6,083 bases of DNA from Bacillota bacterium (GTDB taxonomy: Bacteria; Bacillota; Clostridia; Christensenellales; Aristaeellaceae): contig JAEYQQ010000132.1 of the NCBI GenBank assembly GCA_023409955.1, positions 1-6,083 of the forward strand, written 5' to 3'. Below, one piece after another: positions 1-6,054 of the stretch (position 1 is its first letter; each line of letters opens with the position of its first letter). The notes under the pieces were generated by a model. It was not told the DNA's origin and did not search any database. It was given only the letters and a program-made list of their open reading frames with translations. Both the position numbers and the translations under genes were made by a program.

Positions 1-450
1 TTCAACAAGCCTATCGAATATGGACGCTATATCGCTCAGCTGGCCAACATGCTCACCGGCGGGCCCATTATGGTCCAGCGGCTGGGGGATCTGTTACAGG
101 GCCGCCGCACCGATATCAGCCGCCTGAATAAATCCACAACGGTACCCACCTTAACCACCGCGGTACCCGGCGATTTGAGCTTTGTTTTGCCGCCCAGGCA
201 TCTGACCAGTATCGTGGAAGCGCTGAAGGCCTTTGATCATTTGGCGCCCGGCCTGTACAGCCGCAATACGCTGCTGTATGGAGTAGAGGTTAAGTTCTAC
301 TCCAGCAAGGTCATGGTGGACAACCAGTTTGAGACGCCCATCTCCGGACTGTATGCCATCGGCGATGGCGCCGGTATCACCAGAGGGCTCATGCAGGCCA
401 GCGTTACAGGCATTGCTGTGGCGCAGGATATTGCAGCCAAAATGCAGTAA
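1..450 (+). CDS. NAD(P)/FAD-dependent oxidoreductase, C-terminal part (5' end outside window)
   Basis: The reading frame is open from the first base to a TAA at 448-450, so 149 C-terminal residues of a longer protein are visible. The tail contains the block GLYAIGDGAGITRGLMQAS, the FAD-binding 'GDGAG' signature near the C-terminus of flavoprotein dehydrogenases. Together with the preceding PISG and the VKFYSSKVMVDNQFET segment, it matches the COG2509 'uncharacterized FAD-dependent dehydrogenase' group, whose members are usually about 450-540 residues. The N-terminal Rossmann motif lies outside the window, so cofactor use is inferred from the C-terminal block only. The protein is expected to be cytosolic; its substrate is unknown. 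The gene is closed by a terminator seven bases downstream and is not part of a plus-strand operon in this window. The family call is fairly sure; the exact reaction is not known. Confidence 0.88.
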   Translation, partial: FNKPIEYGRYIAQLANMLTGGPIMVQRLGDLLQGRRTDISRLNKSTTVPTLTTAVPGDLSFVLPPRHLTSIVEALKAFDHLAPGLYSRNTLLYGVEVKFYSSKVMVDNQFETPISGLYAIGDGAGITRGLMQASVTGIAVAQDIAAKMQ

Positions 451-456
451 ACAATC

Positions 457-488
457 AAGGACCTATCGATTTTCGATGGGTCCTTTGT
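457..488 (+). terminator. Intrinsic terminator after the FAD-dependent oxidoreductase
   Basis: A 13-bp stem (457-469 with 473-485) encloses a 3-nt loop and is followed by a short T-rich run (TTTGTATTT). The single non-Watson-Crick position (464/478) is a U-G wobble when transcribed on the plus strand but an A-C mismatch on the minus strand. This argues that it evolved to terminate the plus-strand gene ending at 450. It could still partly stop minus-strand transcripts coming from the methyltransferase gene, for which I see no terminator closer by. Confidence 0.8.
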
Positions 489-555
489 ATTTCAATGTCG
501 AGATGCATAGCTTGATAATCATCAGTCATCCATATGCTTCGATGGTGAACAGGTA

Positions 556-690
556 ATGCAGGCAAACGAACGTTACGTGCAGGTGGCGTCAGGTGCTGCG
601 CCTGAGCTTCTGCCGGAGATTGGACTTCTTTCCGGGATGCATCAGCTTGCAAAGGAGCTCGTATTGGCAGGTCTAGCATCCTCCAAATAG
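556..690 (+). CDS. Possible 44-aa small protein or gene remnant
   Basis: This is an ATG-to-TAG frame of 44 codons. The peptide has an ordinary protein-like composition, including VASGAAPELLPEIG and LLSGMHQLAKELVLAGLASS, predicted mostly helical with no membrane segment. The same frame stays open upstream to a TAG at 508-510 (reading ...CFDGEQV before the ATG), but no other standard start is available there. The bases before the ATG (GGTGAACAGGTA) form only a poor ribosome binding site. It follows a terminator with no convincing promoter, and its stop lies one base from the stop of the convergent methyltransferase gene. I do not recognise the family. A decayed 3' end of a larger gene is as likely as a functional small gene, and chance openness is also possible. 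Confidence 0.28.
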   Translation: MQANERYVQVASGAAPELLPEIGLLSGMHQLAKELVLAGLASSK

Positions 691-691
691 C

Positions 692-1525
692 TCACAGCTG
701 ATAACGGCTGCCCCGCTGCCTTGACGCCTCATAAAACAGCACTGTGGCTGCACAGGCTACGTTCAAGGAGGAGGCAGAGGTGCTCTCGCTCATGGGGATG
801 GTGGCCAGCACATCACAGCTTTGCTTAAACGCCTGGCACAAGCCATCGGTTTCATTGCCGATCATCAATAGGGTAGGTCTTGTAAGGTCCACATCTGTAA
901 TTCTCTTTTCCTTGTGTGCTGTGGTTCCAACTACCTGAAAACTTACGTAGTGCTCTTTCATCTGTGCAATCCAGTCAAAGGTATTCTTGTTATCAGCAAT
1001 ACGGATGACCGGCACGTGAAAGAAAGAGCCCATGGTGGAGACAACCACATCCGGATCATACAGATCCACCGCATGACCGGTAAGGATCAGTCCATCTGCC
1101 CCCATGGCATCGCAGGATCGTATGATGGTGCCGAGGTTTCCCTTGTTGGAGGGGCGGTCAAACAGCACATACAAAGGGTTTTTCGGCAGGGGAAGCCGGT
1201 TAAAGCTGTCTTCTCGCATTTTGACAACAGCCATCAGCTCGGATGTATCCACTTTTCCGCTGAGCTCTGCCATCAACCCTTCAGGCAGCTGATAGTTAAC
1301 ATCGGTTGCTATGGTAGTAATCATTTCCTTGGCCCAACAAGACAGAGGCTTGTCCTGTGTAAATAATAAAGAAGAAAATGACCAGCCATTTTTTACAGCT
1401 TCATTGATATTGCGGACGCCTTCTACAAAAAACTCAAAATAGCGGTATCTTTTGTTTCGATTGGTCTTTAAGACTTCGAACTTCTGGTATGTTGCGTTTT
1501 TGGAATATACCTGCTCAATACACAT
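692..1525 (-). CDS. TrmH/SpoU-family RNA 2'-O-methyltransferase
   Basis: This is a complete 277-residue protein of the SPOUT class, which transfers a methyl group from S-adenosylmethionine to a ribose 2'-OH in rRNA or tRNA in the cytosol. The three family motifs are present in order: motif 1 around residues 124-147 (RPSNKGNLGTIIRSCDAMGA, with N127 and the catalytic-type R136), motif 2 at 218-229 (TLLMIGNETDGL, with E225), and motif 3 at 243-266 (IPMSESTSASSLNVACAATV, with N255) that forms the trefoil-knot cofactor pocket. Residues about 27-110 fit the substrate-binding N-terminal domain common in TsnR/TrmH-like members (it begins YRYFEFFVEGVRNINEA). The ATG at 1525 has a GGAGG 7 nt upstream, which fixes the start. 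The gene stands alone, with no clear promoter or dedicated terminator. The target nucleotide cannot be read from sequence; a 23S rRNA site is plausible. Confidence 0.93.
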   Translation of the reverse strand: MCIEQVYSKNATYQKFEVLKTNRNKRYRYFEFFVEGVRNINEAVKNGWSFSSLLFTQDKPLSCWAKEMITTIATDVNYQLPEGLMAELSGKVDTSELMAVVKMREDSFNRLPLPKNPLYVLFDRPSNKGNLGTIIRSCDAMGADGLILTGHAVDLYDPDVVVSTMGSFFHVPVIRIADNKNTFDWIAQMKEHYVSFQVVGTTAHKEKRITDVDLTRPTLLMIGNETDGLCQAFKQSCDVLATIPMSESTSASSLNVACAATVLFYEASRQRGSRYQL

Positions 1526-1867
1526 GTTTCAGCCTCCGCATCCTTTTGTATATCGCTTTTAATTGTTAGGGTATATAGAAGTAAACAATACGAATTCTTT
1601 TGGTTCCAACAAACTAAATGGATAGGTAGGTTCCATCAATGATTGCAGCTCCCTTTGTCTTTCCATGATTTTCTGTATCATTGTCACCTGAAGGGTGTTG
1701 ATTATGCACATATGAAATAGCATCTTTACAATGCTGTAAATCATTGTACCACCATCTTTTGTAAAAGGCGATACTTTACCAGTTGCATAGAAAGTGTCGA
1801 TGCGGAATGAAGAAATCTATTATCAGTTAAGAGGTTCATAGCATCATATATACAAAGATACGATGTA
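1526..1867. other. Intergenic stretch without a supportable gene
   Basis: About 340 AT-richer bases separate the CotH-operon terminator from the methyltransferase gene. Two short minus-strand frames occur here. One (1559-1744, 61 codons) has only a weak GGTGG-like site before its ATG and an unremarkable peptide. The other (1741-1926) begins inside the terminator hairpin and is therefore not credible. A small hairpin TTTACA-atgc-TGTAAA lies at 1725-1740, with no T-tract. The methyltransferase promoter should lie here, but I see no convincing -35/-10 pair. Confidence 0.6.
1533..1537 (-). promoter_or_regulatory. Ribosome binding site of the TrmH-family gene
   Basis: Minus-strand GGAGG sits 7 nt before the ATG at 1525. 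It supports this start over any internal one. Confidence 0.75.
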
Positions 1868-1917
1868 GAAAAGGAAAACAAAGCCACTGTAACATGCAAC
1901 GTTACAATGGCTTTGTT
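1868..1917 (-). terminator. Intrinsic terminator of the VTC-DUF4956-CotH operon
   Basis: A 17-bp stem (1877-1893 with 1901-1917) encloses a 7-nt loop, starting 30 nt after the CotH stop codon. Read on the minus strand, the stem is followed by a T-rich tail (TTTTCCTTTT). The one imperfect position is a U-G wobble in minus-strand RNA but an A-C mismatch in plus-strand RNA, so the strand assignment is supported by pairing as well as by the tail. Confidence 0.9.
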
Positions 1918-1947
1918 TATTGGCAAACACTTATGGATAAGCCTTCG

Positions 1948-4230
1948 TTAAGGGAGGTTGCTTCTGTATCGGCCAACAAACAGAATCGCTGCGAAAAGCA
2001 ATATCACACTGCCTGCCATCAGTGGTACGGTTGAGGTATCCTGCGTTGGCTGCGCCTGCATTTGTGGCATTTGTTGTTTCTTAGCCGTTGCAGGCCTATT
2101 TTCTTTGTTGGCTTGGGATGGGGCAGCGGCTTTATCCGAGTCGCCTGTCGTGCTGCCTACTGCTTTAGATTCATCCGTTAGTGATGCAGCAGCATCATTT
2201 GGCGGCAAGGGCATGGATGGCCTTGCATCCGCTGCGGATTGCCCGGTTTGCATTTCTTGAGAGCCGCCTGAGGCAGTTGGATTCTCTGGCGGTTGTATGC
2301 TCGAATTCTCTCCTGCCGGGTTGGCGGGGGGATTATCCGTGGCATTGGAAGACGGAGGGGTCATTCCTTGCCCAAATTCCTTTCGTGTATCACCACGCAC
2401 ATTACGTTCCATGTTTCCGACGCCAAAACCGCCCATTCCCGCTCCCATGCCGCCCATGGTGGACAAGTCAATATCGGATGCATCAATCAGCGCGGCTGAG
2501 CCGTTTTGTGCTGTGGAAGTGGCGGGTACTGTGCCATTCAGCTGTCCCTGCACGCTTTCAGCGCGTTTTAGGCAGAACATACGCAGCGTATCTGCAGCAA
2601 GCTGGAACTCATCATAGGAGTAAAAACCATTGGTATCCCGGGCGACATAGGGCGAAATCATGCTGATTACCCGGTCAAATTCACCCTCAAACCAACCGCT
2701 GGCGAATACGTCTGTGATGAAAGCCTGGTATACATCGTGGTAGGAATCAAGCGTTTCTTCGCTGTTGAAGATCCAAGCAACCATAGGACGTGAGCTGACC
2801 TCTCCTGAGGATACTGGTGAATCAATAGGGGCATTGACTGTTGAGGTTGCACCGCCGTTTTTTTTCTGGCCGGCGCTGAAGCCGCCCATGGCCAGATTGT
2901 AGTCCCAAGGTATCATGGACATTACGCCGTCATCTTCATAAAGATAGTAATTGTGAACCATCATTCCGGTGTAGCTGTCATCGTTGCATAGGAAGTTGTG
3001 TACAGCCAGATAGCGGGTTACTGCGTCAGTATCAACAACGGATGTATCGCCCTCATTTAAAGCTTTGAGAGAAGAAATCAACCGCTGCTGATCTGCTTGG
3101 GTTATATCTGACTTGGCATTGTTAAAGATGTTGCTGTAGCTGGACGGATCATCATCGGTATAAATCAGCTTTACATCATTGCTGCCCATGCCGCCTCGAG
3201 GACCTATGCCTCCAAACCCCATATTAGTTGTGGAATCGCCTTCTGGCATTTCGGGCGGTTGCATGCCATCACCAAACATGCTGGAGGGATCGAAACCTTC
3301 GGGCGGTTGCATGCCATCACCAAACAGGCTGGAGGGATCGAAACCTTCAGGCGGTTGCATGCCATCACCAAACATTCTGGAGGGATCGAAACCTTCAGGC
3401 GGTTGCATGCCATCACCAAACATACTGGAGGGATCGAAACCTTCGGGCGGTTGCATGCCATCGCCAAACATGCTGGAGGGATCGAAACCCTGATTTTCCT
3501 GCATATTGGCATTGGGCAGGGCGGGTTGCTGGCTGCTGCCTTGATTGAACATTTCGCCATTTTGATTTAAATTGCTGAAACTAAAATTTTTGCCGTTGCC
3601 CTGGCCGCCACCAAAGGATAGGCTGTCAGGCTTGTATAAATCGCCGATTTCCTTGCCGTAGTTTCGCTGAAGGAAGCTTTCCTCTACGCCCTCTACAGCC
3701 AGGTACAGGCCCCAGGGCTCACCATTGACATTGATTTGCACAAAGCTGCACAAGGGCGAGGCTACGCCCATCTTGCCCATGAGGGTGTATGACAGGTAAT
3801 CCTTGAGGTAGGTAGCATCTTGAATGAGGTTATTGAGGCTAAGCTTGTCCAGCCCGTGATAACTGCCGGACTGGTAATGGTCAAACTCTACCTTGAAGCT
3901 GTATCGGTTGTTTCCATAGGAAGCCACGGAAGTTAGTGATGTATTTCCTTTACCGCGAATAGCAACATTGCCGTACTTCTCACCGTCGATGACAAGTGTG
4001 CAGGCGGCGTATACCTCTTGCGTGCAAGTTTCTAAAAACGCATCCCAATCATCCATCACAATGTCGATGGTATGTACCTGGCTTTGGTCAAATAGGCGGT
4101 TCTCATAGCCCATCAGACGGTTTTCTTCCACCAGTCCAGTGGCTGCTGCGCCTATAAAAAGGCAGGTGATGGCAATGACCGCCGCAAGGATCAGGCAGCA
4201 GATGCGGTCAATGTTTTTGTGCTTGAGCAT
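1948..4230 (-). CDS. CotH kinase family protein, membrane-anchored, with internal 16-residue repeats
   Basis: This is a 760-residue protein of the CotH family (Pfam CotH, PF08757), atypical protein kinases first known from Bacillus spore coats. Residues 1-10 are basic and are followed by a membrane segment (11-32). The CotH fold then begins with IRGKGNTSL (91-99), KLSLNNLIQD (129-138) and GEPWGLYLAVEGVEESFLQR (170-189). After a repeat-bearing insert (about 203-350) it resumes with LIYTDD, then CNDDSYTGMMVHNYYLYED (415-433) and IPWDYNLAMGG (440-450). By analogy D417/D418 and D443 are the likely catalytic and metal-binding acidic residues. Residues about 570-735 are a Pro/Ala/Asn/Gln-rich linker with a Gly-Met run (591-607). 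A second membrane segment (about 737-753) ends in GRYRSNLP, with no LPXTG motif. Both ends look cytosolic, which would put the kinase outside. The start is set at the ATG at 4230, which has GAGGG 7 nt upstream. An upstream in-frame start at 4293 would overlap DUF4956 and lacks this signal. The substrate is unknown; a spore or surface role is inference. Confidence 0.93.
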   Translation of the reverse strand: MLKHKNIDRICCLILAAVIAITCLFIGAAATGLVEENRLMGYENRLFDQSQVHTIDIVMDDWDAFLETCTQEVYAACTLVIDGEKYGNVAIRGKGNTSLTSVASYGNNRYSFKVEFDHYQSGSYHGLDKLSLNNLIQDATYLKDYLSYTLMGKMGVASPLCSFVQINVNGEPWGLYLAVEGVEESFLQRNYGKEIGDLYKPDSLSFGGGQGNGKNFSFSNLNQNGEMFNQGSSQQPALPNANMQENQGFDPSSMFGDGMQPPEGFDPSSMFGDGMQPPEGFDPSRMFGDGMQPPEGFDPSSLFGDGMQPPEGFDPSSMFGDGMQPPEMPEGDSTTNMGFGGIGPRGGMGSNDVKLIYTDDDPSSYSNIFNNAKSDITQADQQRLISSLKALNEGDTSVVDTDAVTRYLAVHNFLCNDDSYTGMMVHNYYLYEDDGVMSMIPWDYNLAMGGFSAGQKKNGGATSTVNAPIDSPVSSGEVSSRPMVAWIFNSEETLDSYHDVYQAFITDVFASGWFEGEFDRVISMISPYVARDTNGFYSYDEFQLAADTLRMFCLKRAESVQGQLNGTVPATSTAQNGSAALIDASDIDLSTMGGMGAGMGGFGVGNMERNVRGDTRKEFGQGMTPPSSNATDNPPANPAGENSSIQPPENPTASGGSQEMQTGQSAADARPSMPLPPNDAAASLTDESKAVGSTTGDSDKAAAPSQANKENRPATAKKQQMPQMQAQPTQDTSTVPLMAGSVILLFAAILFVGRYRSNLP
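3250..3489 (-). repeat. Five tandem 48-bp repeats inside the CotH gene
   Basis: Five head-to-tail 48-bp units encode five copies of GFDPSSMFGDGMQPPE (residues 248-327). The units are nearly identical. The coding differences are one Ser-to-Arg (unit 3 in protein order) and one Met-to-Leu (unit 4). A partial PPEMPEGDS run follows. The length is a multiple of three, so gain or loss of a unit keeps the frame. The array lies between conserved blocks of the kinase domain rather than at an end. Each unit carries Ser next to Asp, two Met, and three or more Pro. Confidence 0.97.
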
Positions 4231-4237
4231 AACTGTT

Positions 4238-4242
4238 CCCTC
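4238..4242 (-). promoter_or_regulatory. Ribosome binding site of the CotH gene, overlapping the DUF4956 stop
   Basis: Minus-strand GAGGG lies 7 nt before the ATG at 4230 and overlaps the TGA of the upstream gene (4241-4243). This suggests translational coupling and decides the CotH start. Confidence 0.75.
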
Positions 4243-4915
4243 ATCCCATGTAGTCGCCGTTGTAGCTGACCAGCACGGCGCTGTGTACGCCATTCATTTC
4301 AGACAGTTCAGTAATGAAATCTGTATCATCCTTCATAAGGCGTACCTCATAGTTCAGTTCAATGTTGCCGCTTTGAGCGGTTTTGCTTTTGATCACTGCC
4401 TTTTCCACATGCTTGTTTAAAAATGCAATGGCAGCCTTTTCGGCTTCATGATTTTCGCAGGAAATCACCGCGATATAGGGATGATGTACTGCCTTGCGGT
4501 TGACAAACAACAACATCACAATACCGATCACTACGCTTCCGAATACTGCCAAGGGAATCATGCCGGCCGCCAATACGATGCCGGATGCGATGGACCAAAA
4601 AAGGAAGGCAATGTCCATGGGCTCTTTTATGGCTGTGCGGAAACGTACAATGGAAAGTGCGCCGACCATACCAAGGGACAATACCACGTTAGAAGTCACC
4701 GCCAGAATGGTCATCGAAGTGATCATTGTTAAAGCAATCAAGGTTCCGCCAAATCCAGAGGAATACATCACGCCGGAGTAAGTCTTCTTATACACAAAGA
4801 AGATAAACAAACCAACACCAAAGGCAAGTACAAGGGCGAGGACCATGTCCAGCAGGGAAACGCTGGTCACATTTTCTATAAAGCTGGACTTGAAAATATC
4901 AGAAAAGTTGGTCAT
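4241..4915 (-). CDS. DUF4956 family polytopic membrane protein
   Basis: This is a 224-residue protein. Hydrophobic segments lie at about 22-42, 55-78, 102-118 and 120-137, with a conserved re-entrant or short segment between the second and third (SLGMVGALSIVRFRTAIKEP, residues 80-99). That GALSIVRFRTAIKEPxDI block is the hallmark of DUF4956 (PF16316). The C-terminal region from about 146 is soluble, with a beta-alpha-beta character (YIAVISCENHEAEKAAIAFL, then a KSK..GNIELNYEVRL strand and ...NGVHSAVLVSYNGD), resembling a small ferredoxin-like or ACT-like domain. The ATG at 4915 has AAGGA 9 nt upstream. It follows the VTC gene by 33 nt and precedes CotH by 10 nt. The family has no established biochemical function that I know of. 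The charged RFRTAIKEP stretch within the membrane region would suit contact with an anionic polymer, but that is inference. Confidence 0.9.
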   Translation of the reverse strand: MTNFSDIFKSSFIENVTSVSLLDMVLALVLAFGVGLFIFFVYKKTYSGVMYSSGFGGTLIALTMITSMTILAVTSNVVLSLGMVGALSIVRFRTAIKEPMDIAFLFWSIASGIVLAAGMIPLAVFGSVVIGIVMLLFVNRKAVHHPYIAVISCENHEAEKAAIAFLNKHVEKAVIKSKTAQSGNIELNYEVRLMKDDTDFITELSEMNGVHSAVLVSYNGDYMG

Positions 4916-4948
4916 TTAAATACATCCTTTCATTATATAACTCTCATT

Positions 4949-5623
4949 TTATCCATAAATTCGGCATTGACCATACTTGGAAAACGCACTGCAAGGGCGG
5001 TTTTTCACTTGTACGGCACGCCGGATGACAGATGGCAGATACTCGTCCCACTTCACTTCCAGCAGGATCACCGGATCTCCGGCAGGGATGGTCACACAAT
5101 TGGGATTTAAAAAATCGGTGCAGTTCAGCCCTGTTCGGATATCATAGTCGATGGTCACGCGCACATTGCCTGGGGTATACACAAAGGGGATGCGGGTATA
5201 GTCCACAATGGTCTTGGGGCGCAGGCCCTGACTTTTCATCTTGCTGTACAGTTCTACAATCAGCCCCCGGCCGGATGAGGCCATCCAGGTTATATCTCCA
5301 TGAACGATACGTTGGGCTTCCATAATCGTCAGGGATTCTGATACCTTGTAGCCCAGGCCATTTTGCTTGACCTTCTTCTCCAGGTGCATGAGGGAAGGGT
5401 CTCCGTTATAATATCGAATTCGAAACTTCTCCCGCTCATTTATTCCGTCCAGCTTTTCACGCAGGGCTTTATCGTAAAGATTGTCAAAGTATAAGCTGCG
5501 AATGTGATAGCATCCCTTATCTTTAGCATGGGGATCCAAATTGGCGACAGCCCGCATGTTCGCACAGATGGCAACCCGGTCCGCCATTGTGATCACGTGT
5601 TTTAGTTCATTGCGGTATTGCAA
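4949..5623 (-). CDS. VTC-domain protein (polyphosphate polymerase-like)
   Basis: This is a 224-residue protein that is essentially one VTC domain (PF09359), the triphosphate-tunnel fold that in yeast Vtc4 builds polyphosphate from ATP. Basic and acidic residues expected to line the tunnel are visible: YRNELKH (3-9), REKFRIRYYNG with R68 and R70, LEKKVKQN with E82/K83/K84, R144 in VDYTRIPF, R155 in VRVTIDYD, E189 and K191 in ILLEVKWDEYLP, and K216 in SAFSKYGQC. No SPX domain and no membrane segment are present, so it is probably cytosolic and depends on a partner for membrane association. The start codon is TTG: an in-frame TGA lies immediately upstream, and AGGAG sits 8 nt before it. It is the first gene of the operon with DUF4956 and CotH. 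Polymerase activity is inferred from the family; bacterial members may use a different NTP-derived reaction. Confidence 0.9.
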   Translation of the reverse strand: MQYRNELKHVITMADRVAICANMRAVANLDPHAKDKGCYHIRSLYFDNLYDKALREKLDGINEREKFRIRYYNGDPSLMHLEKKVKQNGLGYKVSESLTIMEAQRIVHGDITWMASSGRGLIVELYSKMKSQGLRPKTIVDYTRIPFVYTPGNVRVTIDYDIRTGLNCTDFLNPNCVTIPAGDPVILLEVKWDEYLPSVIRRAVQVKNRPCSAFSKYGQCRIYG

Positions 5624-5631
5624 TCACCTAT

Positions 5632-5636
5632 CTCCT
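5632..5636 (-). promoter_or_regulatory. Ribosome binding site fixing a TTG start
   Basis: Minus-strand AGGAG lies 8 nt upstream of the TTG at 5623. Because an in-frame stop (5624-5626) directly precedes the TTG, no earlier start is possible. The next in-frame ATG is at residue 13 (5587) and would delete the conserved YRNELKH strand. Confidence 0.85.
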
Positions 5637-5663
5637 TTCCTGTAAAGTCATATCGTCTATATA

Positions 5664-5692
5664 AACATAGCATGAGGTTGTGGGTTTTAATT
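5664..5692 (-). promoter_or_regulatory. Candidate promoter of the VTC operon (extended -10)
   Basis: On the minus strand, TGCTATGTT (5664-5672) resembles an extended -10 element. A weak AT-rich -35 candidate (ATTAAA or AATTAA) lies 16-17 nt upstream. Transcription would start about 30-35 nt before the TTG codon. The -35 is poor, so the call rests on the extended -10 and on position. Confidence 0.3.
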
Positions 5693-5721
5693 GACCCTTT
5701 TGTTAACGTTGTGTGAAAATG

Positions 5722-5746
5722 AAAACGAATGAACCATTATCGTTTT
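5722..5746. repeat. 7-bp inverted repeat upstream of the VTC operon
   Basis: AAAACGA (5722-5728) and TCGTTTT (5740-5746) are exact inverted copies with an 11-bp spacer, in the gap between the tRNA terminator and the candidate promoter. It could be an operator. The short AT-rich arms also make chance possible. Confidence 0.3.
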
Positions 5747-5792
5747 AATGAGATTACGGAATGAGCAGGCTTGCAAATATTTTTGGATAAAC

Positions 5793-5820
5793 AAAAAATC
5801 CGAACGTTTCTACGTTCGGA
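5793..5820 (-). terminator. Intrinsic terminator of the tRNA cluster
   Basis: A perfect 9-bp stem (5799-5807 with 5812-5820) with a 4-nt loop is followed on the minus strand by six T residues and then GTTT. It starts three bases after the CCA end of tRNA-Leu and separates the tRNA transcript from the VTC operon, which runs in the same direction. Confidence 0.93.
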
Positions 5821-5823
5821 CCG

Positions 5824-5910
5824 TGGTGCGGGAAACAGGACTTGAACCTGCATGAAGGAACCTTCACTAGAACCTGAATCTAGCGCGTCTGCCAATTCCG
5901 CCATTCCCGC
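5824..5910 (-). tRNA. tRNA-Leu (anticodon CAG)
   Basis: The 87-nt gene includes an encoded CCA (5824-5826) and discriminator A. The acceptor stem GCGGGAA/TTCCCGC is perfect. The anticodon stem CTAGA/TCTAG encloses the loop TTCAGGT, with anticodon CAG reading CUG. A long variable arm (TGAAGG-TT-CCTTCA) marks it as class II, as expected for Leu. The T loop is TTCAAGT. It is the last gene of the minus-strand tRNA cluster. Confidence 0.95.
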
Positions 5911-5917
5911 GTAATGA

Positions 5918-6002
<85 letters not shown>

Positions 6003-6054
6003 ATGTAAGGGTGTTCAATTGACAAAGTACCAGGTATTGTTCCTTTAGGGAAAA

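Noticed and set aside
455..679. A 74-codon minus-strand frame after the methyltransferase
   Set aside because: It runs into the terminator of the oxidoreductase gene, has no credible start signal, and has an unlikely composition. The opposite strand reads more like protein.
914..1366. A 150-codon plus-strand frame
   Set aside because: It is wholly antisense to the TrmH-family gene, whose motifs are clear.
1559..1744. A 61-codon minus-strand frame upstream of the methyltransferase
   Set aside because: There is only a weak GGTGG-like site before the ATG, no recognisable family, and no terminator or promoter context. It cannot be told from chance.
1741..1926. A 61-codon minus-strand frame after CotH
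   Set aside because: Its start lies before and its coding runs through the operon terminator hairpin, with no ribosome binding site.
3250..3489. CRISPR array
   Set aside because: The units are contiguous, with no spacers, and lie in frame inside a protein gene.
3179..3570. Several overlapping plus-strand and alternate-frame open frames across the repeat array
   Set aside because: The 48-bp unit is a multiple of three, so any frame without a stop in one unit stays open through all five. These are shadows of the CotH repeats.
4231..4293. An upstream in-frame ATG extending CotH by 21 residues
   Set aside because: It would overlap DUF4956 by more than 50 nt, put a polar stretch before the signal anchor, and lacks the GAGGG site found before the ATG at 4230.
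6019..6042. A plus-strand TTGACA resembling a -35 element between the tRNA genes
   Set aside because: No suitable -10 follows at the right spacing, and it faces against the tRNA genes.
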